A stretch of DNA of 64,000 nt from Phocaeicola paurosaccharolyticus JCM 15092 (GTDB lineage Bacteria; Bacteroidota; Bacteroidia; Bacteroidales; Bacteroidaceae), in the NCBI RefSeq assembly GCF_000613805.1, contig NZ_BAJR01000002.1, forward strand, positions 124,001-188,000, read 5' to 3'. Positions 37,439 to 46,682 of the stretch are shown here, piece after piece. The notes beneath the pieces are model-generated. The model was not told the DNA's origin and made no database searches. It saw nothing but the letters and a program-made list of their open reading frames with translations. Every line of letters begins with the position of its first letter. The stretch's first letter is position 1. A program made the position numbers and the translations under genes.

Positions 37439-39367
37439 TTATCTAAAAATTTTGTTATTTATATACTTGTCAGGACATTGAATAATGTCGCCATTATAAT
37501 ATATGCTATCAGCTATCTGTCTCATCTGCTGAGTAGCCTTCGATTCTATCTTTACATAAGACTTTCGGATAACTTTTGCCATGTCATAAGCTTTTGCCTG
37601 TTCTCCGATATCTGCATACATCATCATAATCTGATACAGAGGATAGAGGCGGTTCGGCATAATGGCATATGCCTTGTTGTAAGACTCTTCCGCCAACTCA
37701 TAGAATTGTTCATCGCGATAGTTGTTTCCCATAATGATGTAGAATATCGGATCTGCACTCACAAGGGTAGCCTTACGCAATATAGCATTACTGTCCCTGT
37801 AGCGTTTTTCACTACTAAGTGTTTTTGCAAAGTCAAACAAATACTGAGGGTTATCTGTCTCATATGGGAGTAATTTATAATAGTCGGTCAGGAAAGCAGC
37901 ATTCTGCATACTTGCAAAAAGATTTGCATTTTTATCTTGTTCTATTCGGTCAGATACTTCCTCCTTCAGGCAACAGCTAAAGGCTATCGTAATCAGACAT
38001 AAAAAGAGACACATTATTTTACTAATATTCAAACTTAATGACGCATTATTTACAGATTCACTCCATGCAATAACTATTATGGCAATGATTGTGTACGGAA
38101 GAAGCTCAAATGGATATGAAAACATGGAAAAGATTATCAATGAGACCATGCCTAAGAACAGAACTTTGGACTGCTTGTAAAGTCTTACCAAAGCAAACAC
38201 AACCGTAGTTATACATAGTATGACACCAATTAGGCCTTGTTCCACAAGCACTTTCAACAAGTCATTGTAAGAATAATCAGTAACACCGGCAGAACCATAT
38301 ATTCCTGATTGAGGATTTGCATTCCACATCTCAGCAATTCCTTCAGTACATGCATTTCGGAATCCTCCTACGCCGACTCCGAGCCATATATCATGCATCC
38401 ATGATGTCAATGAGGCAATCCATATCAATGTCCTTCCATCTGCAGAACCACGTTTGATGAAATAGAAGGCAACAGCAAGTGCAGCAAGACCTCCCCATAC
38501 AAAGTATCTGTACTTCCAATACCAGTTCCTGTATATCCACAGAGCACACAAGCCAAATCCCACAAATGCAGCTCGACTCCATGTTGCAGGAAGAACAAGT
38601 AATGGCAGTAACACAAGGGAAGAGAAAAAATAAAACGTACTTAGAACAATCCTACTCAAAATCTTATGGAGATTTGCCACGGAGTAAATAGCCGAATAGG
38701 CTTTATCCTTGCTTTTCGTGTTCTTTAATTTGCTAATTAACTTATATAAATAGCAAAACACATATTTCGACTTTATCTTAATCTCATATAGAATATCCAG
38801 TTTGTAAAAAATGATGGCGTACAATCCCATTATTGCAGCTATCATAAGGTAAGCAGAATAAGGTCCGGGATTCTGGAATGTACCTGTGAGAATAAACAGA
38901 TGGTGACGACTTGTACCTGTAAGCATCTGATAGATTCCTATTGCAGCCTCATAGGTTCCACAACCAATAATACCAACAACCAACCACCATACAGATAAGC
39001 AGGTGTTATTCAGCACACATCTTAAGGTGAAGTACAACAGAATTATCCCCATTACCTTCAGGCAGTCTGTACCACAAGGATATTCTGCTCCAATCCATAC
39101 TCTACCTACATAATACAAAGTCCAAATCATGACAAGACCATCCACAATTGTAACTTTCATCTTTACATTGTTGAGGAGAATGCATATAATACCCATAATT
39201 CCTATGACAGGAGTGCCCATGCAAAGCATTTCATTGGCATCTGCCCATCGCACCTCCACAGGTAGTAATGTTAACCAAAGCAGAAAACCTATAGCCAACA
39301 TTTGTAAAAACAAAAATATACAAGGTTTGGCCTTGCTTATGTCTATTCTTAATTTTTCATTCATCAT
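37439..39367 (-). CDS. O-antigen ligase-like polytopic membrane protein with C-terminal TPRs
   Basis: A 642-aa protein with about twelve membrane segments and a Wzy_C/WaaL-like core. The large periplasmic loop contains TLIWIASLTSWMHDIWLGVGVGGF, like the GxGxG-ending loop of O-antigen ligases. The last 150 residues hold TPR-like helices (NPQYLFDFAKTLSSEKRYRDSNAILRKA, FYELAEESYNKAYAIMPNRLYPLYQI). In glycan pathways such proteins join polymer to acceptor. Here it is embedded in an export operon (overlapping the signal peptidase gene by four bases), so its substrate is unclear; attaching or modifying an exported peptide is speculation. Confidence 0.78.
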   Translation of the reverse strand: MMNEKLRIDISKAKPCIFLFLQMLAIGFLLWLTLLPVEVRWADANEMLCMGTPVIGIMGIICILLNNVKMKVTIVDGLVMIWTLYYVGRVWIGAEYPCGTDCLKVMGIILLYFTLRCVLNNTCLSVWWLVVGIIGCGTYEAAIGIYQMLTGTSRHHLFILTGTFQNPGPYSAYLMIAAIMGLYAIIFYKLDILYEIKIKSKYVFCYLYKLISKLKNTKSKDKAYSAIYSVANLHKILSRIVLSTFYFFSSLVLLPLLVLPATWSRAAFVGFGLCALWIYRNWYWKYRYFVWGGLAALAVAFYFIKRGSADGRTLIWIASLTSWMHDIWLGVGVGGFRNACTEGIAEMWNANPQSGIYGSAGVTDYSYNDLLKVLVEQGLIGVILCITTVVFALVRLYKQSKVLFLGMVSLIIFSMFSYPFELLPYTIIAIIVIAWSESVNNASLSLNISKIMCLFLCLITIAFSCCLKEEVSDRIEQDKNANLFASMQNAAFLTDYYKLLPYETDNPQYLFDFAKTLSSEKRYRDSNAILRKATLVSADPIFYIIMGNNYRDEQFYELAEESYNKAYAIMPNRLYPLYQIMMMYADIGEQAKAYDMAKVIRKSYVKIESKATQQMRQIADSIYYNGDIIQCPDKYINNKIFR

Positions 39368-40188
39368 TTATCTTTCTTAATCACTTTCTGAACCACACCT
39401 ACAATGTATTCCTCTGGCACGACGCCCCAGTGTCGGGAGTCTAATGAGTTCATCACGTTGTCACCAGCCATGAAATAATAGTTGTGTTCCCACTTATGAT
39501 GTGTTATTCGCTTGCCATCAGCATAAGCTTCGTTCTTTTGCCAGTCCCATGTAATCTTTTTTCTTAGTTCCCATTCAAGCATAACATTATAAACGGCTGC
39601 TTCAAGAGCAAAAATCTTTATAATGTCATCCTTCCTTGGAATATACATCGGGCCAAAGTTCTTTATGTTCCATCCATTACAGTATGGTGGTATCCAGAAG
39701 CCCTCGATTATCAACGAGTCAGGTGTATTCTCCAAATTTGTTTGTTCCTCTTCAAGGCAAAGTACATCAGTATAGTTGTTGTTCTCATAATGACCGTTTT
39801 TTGCACTTACACTATCGCCAGGAAGACCTATGCAACGTTTGCAAAACACATTGTTTATGATGAAGTTTAGCTTTCCCCAATGATTAGCAAAGTTAAACAC
39901 AACAATGTCATTATGTTTGACACCGCAATAACCTTTCAGACGGAACGCTTTCAGTTCCTGCCCACTAGGATTAAAGTTTAAATCTGTATATATTCTTGCT
40001 CCATGCTTTAACTTATTCACAATTATCTTATCGCCTGGTTTTAATGTAGGGTACATAGACACAGTAGGGATTGTGAAATAATCGAAGATTAACATCCTTG
40101 CCAGAAGCCATGCTCCGTAGAGCAATGGCACTGACAGGAATGCAGCAAATAGGTATTTTACCAATTTAAACAGCATTTTCTGTTTCAT
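39364..40188 (-). CDS. Signal peptidase I
   Basis: A 274-aa membrane serine protease that cleaves signal peptides. An N-terminal membrane anchor is followed by the catalytic Ser44 in PTVSMYPTL and Lys117 in FCKRCIGLPGD. The C-terminal box GDNVMNSLDSRHWGVVP is also present. It overlaps the genes on both sides by four bases, so it is integral to this operon rather than a housekeeping lepB. It probably processes a specific partner such as the NVEALA-type protein upstream. Confidence 0.9.
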   Translation of the reverse strand: MKQKMLFKLVKYLFAAFLSVPLLYGAWLLARMLIFDYFTIPTVSMYPTLKPGDKIIVNKLKHGARIYTDLNFNPSGQELKAFRLKGYCGVKHNDIVVFNFANHWGKLNFIINNVFCKRCIGLPGDSVSAKNGHYENNNYTDVLCLEEEQTNLENTPDSLIIEGFWIPPYCNGWNIKNFGPMYIPRKDDIIKIFALEAAVYNVMLEWELRKKITWDWQKNEAYADGKRITHHKWEHNYYFMAGDNVMNSLDSRHWGVVPEEYIVGVVQKVIKKDK

Positions 40189-40847
40189 GTGTATTTTTTT
40201 GTTTTTAGGCTATATCTTAATGTCATTATTACATAAAACGAGATAATAATACACAATACCGTAAAGCCAGAAATGTAGGTCGTGTGATCCAATTCCTCAA
40301 AGAACCAAAGTGAGTACAATGGTAACACCATAATAACAGCAATACCGACATACAAATATTTATCTCTTATCAGTTTGGTAATATTCCAAGTCTCATGTTC
40401 CCTATAGCTGTTAATCACAAGCACAAGAGACATTATCCATAACACTACACTTTTGATAAAGCTTGCAGTAGGTGTGAGATGTATCAACTCCCCAAAGCAT
40501 CCACAGGATTCTATACTTCCCATGATAGTAGGGAAGAATAAATTTAACCCTGTGAGATACACAAAGAATGAGAGCATAATACAGAAACCCAATACTGCAA
40601 CTCTTCCATACTCTTTCTTCATAGCCAAGAGAGCTATCAGCATCTCGATTGCACATACAGTTATAGCTCCAATCATTGCCAAAGGATGTAACCCATCTGC
40701 CATATATGCATCAATATACAACTGTGTTTCAAGCACAAATGAGTGAATGTTTACAGACTTGAGGATGGAAGACATTAGGAATACTAATGACAATACATTT
40801 TTCCCAAGATTAATTATGAATCTTTTTGTAGTATAATAAACAACCAT
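40185..40847 (-). CDS. MauE/DoxX-like membrane protein
   Basis: A 220-aa protein with about six membrane segments and a conserved SCGCFGE motif in the second loop, the signature of the MauE-type membrane proteins that work with thioredoxin-like partners in disulfide formation or maturation. The neighbouring thioredoxin-like lipoprotein supports such a redox pair. A decayed paralog lies at 47039-47480. Confidence 0.75.
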   Translation of the reverse strand: MVVYYTTKRFIINLGKNVLSLVFLMSSILKSVNIHSFVLETQLYIDAYMADGLHPLAMIGAITVCAIEMLIALLAMKKEYGRVAVLGFCIMLSFFVYLTGLNLFFPTIMGSIESCGCFGELIHLTPTASFIKSVVLWIMSLVLVINSYREHETWNITKLIRDKYLYVGIAVIMVLPLYSLWFFEELDHTTYISGFTVLCIIISFYVIMTLRYSLKTKKYT

Positions 40848-40879
40848 ATGGCAATGTATTTTACAATAATTTATCTTAA

Positions 40880-41455
40880 CTATTTATTCTTCAGTTTATC
40901 ATTTAGTGTTTCCAAAAGAGAGTCCTCAATTTTTGTATTGTAAAGAGGGCTTCCTACAAGTGCTACTCTATTTTTTTCATCAAGTAAAAATATTTGGTAC
41001 ATTGGATCCTGAAAAGGTATATGGGGATTGTTCTTTGATAATAAACTCAATGAATCTATATAAATTGGATGGTTTAACTCAGTTAAATGAAAATCAGAAG
41101 CCATTTTCTTGGAGTTTATTGTTGGAGTTGTTTGAAATACGAAAATAATATAGAAATCATTTTTGTATTTATGCTCAAGTTCTACAAAATCGTTCCAAAT
41201 GTACATCCGTTCTAATGTACATTTTGAACAAGATGATGAATCTGTATAAACTAGAAGTTTCATTTTAGCTTTTTCCCAAGGGCGATTGTTTTGGATTGTA
41301 TCATTAATCCAACATGACATACTCGAAAAAGGTATAGAAACAGGATTTGATTTCATCTGATTTATTGTCTCTTCAACTTTTCCTTCTCGAGATTTACATC
41401 CTATACAGAAAAATGTAAAATATAATGCGGAAATATATACTAAAAAATTTCTCAT
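40880..41455 (-). CDS. Thioredoxin-like lipoprotein with CSKC motif
   Basis: A 191-aa lipoprotein (FFCIGC, Cys20). The thioredoxin-like strand KLLVYTDSSSCSKCTLERMY carries Cys76 and Cys79 as a CxxC. A cis-Pro position is replaced by DPMYQIFLLDEKNRVALVG, as in AhpC/TSA relatives. It lies 32 bp before the MauE-like gene and 2 bp after the beta-propeller gene. Together with MauE it would provide electrons or disulfides in the periplasm. A remnant of a paralog lies at 47571-47780. Confidence 0.75.
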   Translation of the reverse strand: MRNFLVYISALYFTFFCIGCKSREGKVEETINQMKSNPVSIPFSSMSCWINDTIQNNRPWEKAKMKLLVYTDSSSCSKCTLERMYIWNDFVELEHKYKNDFYIIFVFQTTPTINSKKMASDFHLTELNHPIYIDSLSLLSKNNPHIPFQDPMYQIFLLDEKNRVALVGSPLYNTKIEDSLLETLNDKLKNK

Positions 41456-41457
41456 GG

Positions 41458-42657
41458 TTACCTTATACTAATATAAATAATTGCAGGTGTTAGTATTTTC
41501 CCTTCGAATACATCTTTGATTTGTGGACTAGTTTCACTTAATTGTTTCTTAGTTATTTCACTTCCTGCATTTGCCCTAATTGCTTTGACAAATTCCTCAT
41601 CGATAAATGCAACTATTTGATTGCCCCTTAAATAATAATATGTAAAAGGACAAATACCATCTATGATACTCCTGGCATTTATTATTTCCCCGTTTTTTTT
41701 GTTCTTGAGCCAAAACATAAAACTTCTATCATAAGTGTATTCTAACATTGAAAGAGAGTCTGTTTCTTGATATTTTATTAATCCCCACACTAATCCTTTG
41801 ACATCCCATTTTTGACCAGACGTTACATTAGCAGTAGCTAACTCTGGCTTTACTTTTGTCAAAAACTTTCCTTTGAAATCAAAATGAATAACTTTCTCTA
41901 TTGAATCATTTTTGAAAACTAATACGGAATCTGACATTATAGGTATGTGTGAAAGTCTGTCTCCATTCTTAAAAAACATCCTTTCTGAAGGGATATAAGT
42001 ATATGTATTTCTCAAATACAATATATTCTTTGTGTTTTCTCCGGTAATATCTGAAATGAGTAACGCAGGAGTATTATTTTTTTTATCAGGATTTGGACAC
42101 TGAACACAGTATGCATAATTATTATGATCAATTAATCCAAAAGTATATGGAAAAGACGAACTTGTACCAATAACTCTAGTTGGATTCCCATCTTTTTTGA
42201 ATACTATAATTTTTTGTCCACCTCTATCAAATACATGTACATCATTATGCTTATCGACAAAAAAGTCCACTGGTCTACCAATATATTCACTTAATGCCCT
42301 TCCTCTTTCCCCAAGTTTATATAAATAACGTCCAGTAGTGTCAAACACAAAAATTGTTCGTGCTATTTCTGAATCTAGAATATATATTCTGTTATCTTTG
42401 ACAATTAACTTGGATATTTGAAATATTTTATTAGCTGGCATAGAAAGAGAGCGAACAGAATCAATGGAATACTGACTATTATTTAATGGATTCGTCTGAC
42501 GTTCTGGATCTATTTTTATAAAAACATCCTCATGACTATCTAACGCATCTTCTTCTACAGCACTTGAACATGCTTCACAAAAAATAATCAATAAAAATAC
42601 ACTACATATTGTAAAATGCCTTGCTAACTTGTTCAGCAAAATCTGATTTAATTTCAT
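41458..42657 (-). CDS. 6-bladed beta-propeller lipoprotein (BF3164-like)
   Basis: A 399-aa lipoprotein (Cys30 in IFCEAC) with repeated blade motifs (RIYILDSEIARTIFVFDTTGRYLYKLGERG, then HNDVHVFDRGGQKIIVFKKDGN) of the NHL/6-bladed propeller type. Such proteins commonly sit beside NVEALA-family genes in Bacteroides and are thought to be surface- or periplasm-exposed binding proteins. It lies 93 bp downstream of the NVEALA-type gene and starts the tightly packed part of the operon. Confidence 0.78.
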   Translation of the reverse strand: MKLNQILLNKLARHFTICSVFLLIIFCEACSSAVEEDALDSHEDVFIKIDPERQTNPLNNSQYSIDSVRSLSMPANKIFQISKLIVKDNRIYILDSEIARTIFVFDTTGRYLYKLGERGRALSEYIGRPVDFFVDKHNDVHVFDRGGQKIIVFKKDGNPTRVIGTSSSFPYTFGLIDHNNYAYCVQCPNPDKKNNTPALLISDITGENTKNILYLRNTYTYIPSERMFFKNGDRLSHIPIMSDSVLVFKNDSIEKVIHFDFKGKFLTKVKPELATANVTSGQKWDVKGLVWGLIKYQETDSLSMLEYTYDRSFMFWLKNKKNGEIINARSIIDGICPFTYYYLRGNQIVAFIDEEFVKAIRANAGSEITKKQLSETSPQIKDVFEGKILTPAIIYISIR

Positions 42658-42750
42658 ACTTAATTTTATTTAAAAACGAGCACAAAGTTTACATATGTAA
42701 TTACTCATAGTAAACAATGTTGCTCGTTGTAATTAAAAAGATTCAATAAA

Positions 42751-43149
42751 TTATATCGCTTTGCATATACCTCTATAATCTGACCTACACTCATTTTCAC
42801 CACTGCCCTGCTGTTGAACAGCAACATCTCTTTTACCTGGGATAGGTTTATTATCTTTATCATAACCCGCTATACAATCCTCTTTTTCTACATGATAGTG
42901 TACGTATATTGCATTATCAATAACATTACCAAGAGCATCAACGCAAACAAAAAGAGCTCCAGCCCATTTACAAACCCTGCCCCAAGGAATTCCAGGTGCA
43001 TCTGAATAACTCATAACATTTTCTGCAAGTAACATGTTATCTTCTCCCATTTGATTTGAGACAGAATACGACTGATAGGTCTTTACAGAACCTATGCAAA
43101 CAGCAACAATAGCAGCTACAGCAAGAGTAGCCTTAAATTTTTTTTTCAT
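42751..43149 (-). CDS. NVEALA-family exported small protein
   Basis: A 132-aa product. The N-terminal hydrophobic leader (KFKATLAVAAIVAVCIGSV) is followed by a segment ENVMSYSDAPGIPWGRVC resembling the NVEALA motif of short Bacteroides secreted proteins. The rest has five cysteines (60, 69, 92, 121, 129) and an acidic-basic mix, with no known enzymatic fold. It is the likely cargo of the adjacent propeller/redox/signal-peptidase/RND operon, from which it is separated by 93 bp. Its function is unknown. Confidence 0.72.
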   Translation of the reverse strand: MKKKFKATLAVAAIVAVCIGSVKTYQSYSVSNQMGEDNMLLAENVMSYSDAPGIPWGRVCKWAGALFVCVDALGNVIDNAIYVHYHVEKEDCIAGYDKDNKPIPGKRDVAVQQQGSGENECRSDYRGICKAI

Positions 43150-43322
43150 GTTGTTTATTTGTTAATCTTCCTCACAACAAAAAAAAGTAAGTTGCGAGAA
43201 AGGGTTAAAATTAAAATAATTATTCTCTCAGGCTTCATCTGCAGATTCTTGATCGGAGAGTATTGCAGAATCAACCTTTTCGCAAGGATGATCGGTCCTC
43301 ACTATATATCATATTCCAAAAC

Positions 43323-43350
43323 GAAGTTGTGTGCATTAAGTCAACTTCAC
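43323..43350 (-). terminator. Possible terminator after the transglutaminase gene
   Basis: GAAGTTG and CAACTTC form a 7-bp stem; on the minus strand GTTTTGG follows. It lies about 50 bp past the stop at 43399 and 170 bp before the NVEALA gene. It would separate the two transcripts. Confidence 0.4.
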
Positions 43351-43398
43351 ACTAAAGCACAGATTTGAAACAGTCAATAATTCTCAATTAATTTTTTA

Positions 43399-46191
43399 CT
43401 ACCACCAGACTTGTTTTCCATCTTCATACGTAAAGATTCGTTCCTCATGCCCTTTGGCCAGGTTCTTGAGCACATATAGTCCGTTACGTGGCATATTCTT
43501 TAGTTTAAGAATGTTTTCTTTGGCAGTAATCGTCGTCAAGACTTTCCATTCTCCATTATTCCAGTATACAAGTTCGTATTTGTTACCCACCTCGATACTG
43601 TTTCCATCATTACGAGGAATGAAACGAAATTTCGTCACTTGTTTTTGAGTTTTGAGTTTGAGTCCTACCCAGTGCCCATCGGGACTAGTACCCTGGAAGC
43701 CAGTGAGGATATTGTTGTCAAAAACTCGTTCCTTGGGTCCCCAATCGACACCTTCTGTTCCGATAATATCGCCCTTTATGGTATCTCCATTCTCGTCAAA
43801 GAACCAAAGTTCATTGATGTTACCATAGGAACCATTTGGACTCTTGTATCTTAGATAACGGTACTTACCAGTATCTGTTACTGGAAATTCGTACCAACCT
43901 CCATTTGTCACTTCGTTAAAGTAATACAGGTCTGTTGCGTCTGAGAAGTCTGCTTTATTAGCTCCCTGAAATCTGCCCTGCATCATACGGAAGTTAAAGA
44001 AATCCTGTGCACCAAAGAATGGATATTTACGAGTGAGATTTAATGTACATCTCTTTTTGGTATCGATATGTACATTCTTTATTGTTCCATCAGGCAAAAT
44101 ATGGAAAGAATCACCAAAGGTGACAATTTTTCCTTTCTCGTAGAACGCGCTAACATACATTACATTACGGCCCATCTTCGGAAATGTAACTTTGCCATCA
44201 TTTATCACACCATAGTGTACAGGAACCCATTCTCGATTATCAAAAACGCAGATATATGCAATTTTCTTTTCTTTATACTTTTCTGGTACATTGCGTGTAA
44301 CATCTGTTGTTTCATAATATTCCTCTGTCACGTCAATCCAGTCTGCTAACCTGAAAAGCTGTGGAATGCTTTTCTCATCCTTCATATCCATGGCAATCTG
44401 TCTGTTCAACCGGAAACGATGACGGAAAATCTTTGGTTTAAGATAGCTGTGATAGTAGTGAGCAGTATCTCCCGGTACACATCCCATATAAAAAGGAGTT
44501 GACTTTCCATCAGGTAAGATAAGTACACTCCACTGGTGAGAAAGACTACGATTTCCCCAATGAGGAGTAAAATCTATTGCAGCAGGAATACTTAAACTCC
44601 TACATGTGAAGACCGTAAAACTAGCTTCATCGCGGCAGTTTCCGGTACGAGCTTTGAGCAATGATGAAGCCTTTGGAGCAAAACTTGTACTTGCACCTAC
44701 CCATTCCCACTGCCCCATGATATCAAATACACGGAGTGCTTCTGACATCTGAGAACCAAATGTAAAATTAGAGTTTACAATTGGATTAGTGCCTTTCTGC
44801 TCAATTTTCCATTGCTGAGTCTTTGCCCCAGTATATGGATTCTGGACTAAAATAACCTTGTTTGTTTTTTTGTCCTTCTCAATATCAAGGAATAGACCTG
44901 TATCTTTACTCATAATACGTGATAAACCATTACCTATAGGAATCACTATCCACTTTTGATTATTACCGTTGATGTATTTATACTGGCTCATCGGAGCGCC
45001 TATATCAATTTGTGCATACATTACTTCCATACAAAGATCTATGGTGTCAGTTTTGAATGCTGATATGCTCCAACAAGCACGACCAAGGTAATCCATCCTT
45101 ACCATCTGCGTGCTGTCATTCTTTTGCAAGGGCTTCACCTCTAATAAATTCAGGAGTGAAGATTGGAGAGTATCAAATGTTAAATAGTAACCGTTCTGCA
45201 TGTTCTTAATCATGCAAAATGTCTTAGAGTAGTCTTCGATTTTACCCTCATCACATTTCTCAATTGCACATATCTGAACATAGTCTAGACCAATGGTATC
45301 ACCAGCAAAACCTATACTTACCTTATTGATTCCTTTTTTCAGATTAAGGAGCTGTCCAACTCTACTTGTACGGAAACTATTTGCATCATTGGTAGGATCT
45401 AGTCTTAAGGTATCTACAAACTGATCATTTATCATCACGACTGCTCTTGAATGTCTTTTGGTTGCAGAATATCTAAAAGACATATTCTTTTGGCACTCGG
45501 CAATGACATCTATATTAAAGGATACGACAGACCCACTATTTGTGAGCAGGACATATTTATCCTGCGATGCCCCAACTTTATCAGAAGAAACACAACCTTC
45601 AAGGTCAAGTGTTTCTATTTCCATCTGAGCACCTCGTTTGCTGTACACATTGTTCAGTCTTAACGACGGGAATATCTGCTTAACAGACTGTCTCCAGTCA
45701 CTCAATGGTTCATCAAGCAGGCGGTATGGGAGTACATAATCAAAGAACAAAGAAGTACTATAGTCTCTGTTCCATGCAACCTCATGCCAAAGTTCACAGG
45801 CTTCATCAATAACCTTAATAAGATAGTCTGACTTTACATTCCTGATGTCAATAGCAATTTTGTTAGTAGTAAAACTGATGTCTTTTGTCTTTTCCGTTAA
45901 AAACTTTTCACGCTGCTCCAAAGGATAATCTGCCATAGCGAGATATGCAGAATCTGCAGACTCAACGCTCTTTCCCTCTTGAGTATAGTGATATGGCATA
46001 TTCTCTATAAGAAACTTGGCTGCACTATACTTCAGCGTATCAGGATCATTCTTGAAATGTTCAAGAACTTTCTCTAATTCTGCACGGTTCTCTCCGGCCT
46101 GTTCAAGAGCAAAATCCAGATTTGGATTACAAGCAACTAAACAAAATAGAGAAAGTGTACTTAGTGCAATTTTTTTTAATATAATATTCAT
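43399..46191 (-). CDS. Large multidomain lipoprotein: ricin-like, transglutaminase-like, discoidin-like
   Basis: A 930-aa lipoprotein (Cys21 in CLVACN). After an N-terminal helical region (about 25-160) there is a galactose-binding-like domain (about 190-310) and a ricin-type beta-trefoil (about 325-470, with QW repeats such as NNQKWIVIPIG and TQQWKIEQ). A transglutaminase-like core (about 510-580) follows: Cys in RTGNCRDEASF and His in LSHQWSVL. An F5/8-type C-like domain (about 765-895) ends the protein. The architecture suggests binding to a glycan or peptide and cross-linking or cleaving an amide bond. It overlaps the UpxY remnant by four bases. Confidence 0.8.
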   Translation of the reverse strand: MNIILKKIALSTLSLFCLVACNPNLDFALEQAGENRAELEKVLEHFKNDPDTLKYSAAKFLIENMPYHYTQEGKSVESADSAYLAMADYPLEQREKFLTEKTKDISFTTNKIAIDIRNVKSDYLIKVIDEACELWHEVAWNRDYSTSLFFDYVLPYRLLDEPLSDWRQSVKQIFPSLRLNNVYSKRGAQMEIETLDLEGCVSSDKVGASQDKYVLLTNSGSVVSFNIDVIAECQKNMSFRYSATKRHSRAVVMINDQFVDTLRLDPTNDANSFRTSRVGQLLNLKKGINKVSIGFAGDTIGLDYVQICAIEKCDEGKIEDYSKTFCMIKNMQNGYYLTFDTLQSSLLNLLEVKPLQKNDSTQMVRMDYLGRACWSISAFKTDTIDLCMEVMYAQIDIGAPMSQYKYINGNNQKWIVIPIGNGLSRIMSKDTGLFLDIEKDKKTNKVILVQNPYTGAKTQQWKIEQKGTNPIVNSNFTFGSQMSEALRVFDIMGQWEWVGASTSFAPKASSLLKARTGNCRDEASFTVFTCRSLSIPAAIDFTPHWGNRSLSHQWSVLILPDGKSTPFYMGCVPGDTAHYYHSYLKPKIFRHRFRLNRQIAMDMKDEKSIPQLFRLADWIDVTEEYYETTDVTRNVPEKYKEKKIAYICVFDNREWVPVHYGVINDGKVTFPKMGRNVMYVSAFYEKGKIVTFGDSFHILPDGTIKNVHIDTKKRCTLNLTRKYPFFGAQDFFNFRMMQGRFQGANKADFSDATDLYYFNEVTNGGWYEFPVTDTGKYRYLRYKSPNGSYGNINELWFFDENGDTIKGDIIGTEGVDWGPKERVFDNNILTGFQGTSPDGHWVGLKLKTQKQVTKFRFIPRNDGNSIEVGNKYELVYWNNGEWKVLTTITAKENILKLKNMPRNGLYVLKNLAKGHEERIFTYEDGKQVWW

Positions 46192-46595
46192 TTTATCATT
46201 TTTTTTGTAATGTTTATATCACTAATAATTACAAGAAGACTTACATCAGTTCTATATCCTGTCGTGAAACCATCATACTGGCACAGTAGATTGTTGAGTT
46301 TGACGAACACATGGGCCTGATCCGATTTATAGGAATGGACAAAACCTTCGAGTTCGCAGAGATGGCCACTTGTGATTCTCACAGCATCACCATTCTTCAA
46401 ACGTATGGATTCGATGTTTATATCCACATCGCTATTGCCTACCATGAATTTAAGTGTTTCTATTTGATCGTTAGGGATAATAGCAAGTGGATGACGATTA
46501 AATTCATCCACTCGACCACAGCAGTCAACCATGAACTTGTTAATAAAGGAAAGTTGACTACTTCCCTGCGCTGTCTTTCTGTCACTCGGGTCATG
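46188..46595 (-). pseudogene. UpxY/NusG-like antiterminator remnant
   Basis: The open frame 46532-46188 encodes a KOW/C-terminal domain of the UpxY type (HPLAIIPNDQIETL, then LKNGDAVRITSGHLCELEGFVHSY). Upstream, in another frame, RRREVVNFPLLTS-like residues match the end of the NGN domain, which is otherwise missing. UpxY proteins let polymerase read through long polysaccharide or island operons. This copy is truncated and frameshifted, and it ends in a four-base overlap with the following lipoprotein gene. Confidence 0.65.
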
Positions 46596-46598
46596 TTA

Positions 46599-46682
46599 TT
46601 ATAGGTTATAAGTAGCATAACCGATTGCAGCTGATGCAGCCACTACTGTCACAGCAAGTGTGGTCTTAATAATGTTTTTCAT
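46599..46682 (-). CDS. 27-aa leader-like peptide ORF
   Basis: MKNIIKTTLAVTVVAASAAI and onward to YNL-stop. The start strongly resembles the leader of the NVEALA-type protein at 42751-43149 (MKKKFKATLAVAAIVAV), so it may be a truncated second copy, fused to the UpxY remnant by deletion. Whether it is translated is unknown. It is too short to hold the cysteine-containing part. Confidence 0.4.
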   Translation of the reverse strand: MKNIIKTTLAVTVVAASAAIGYATYNL

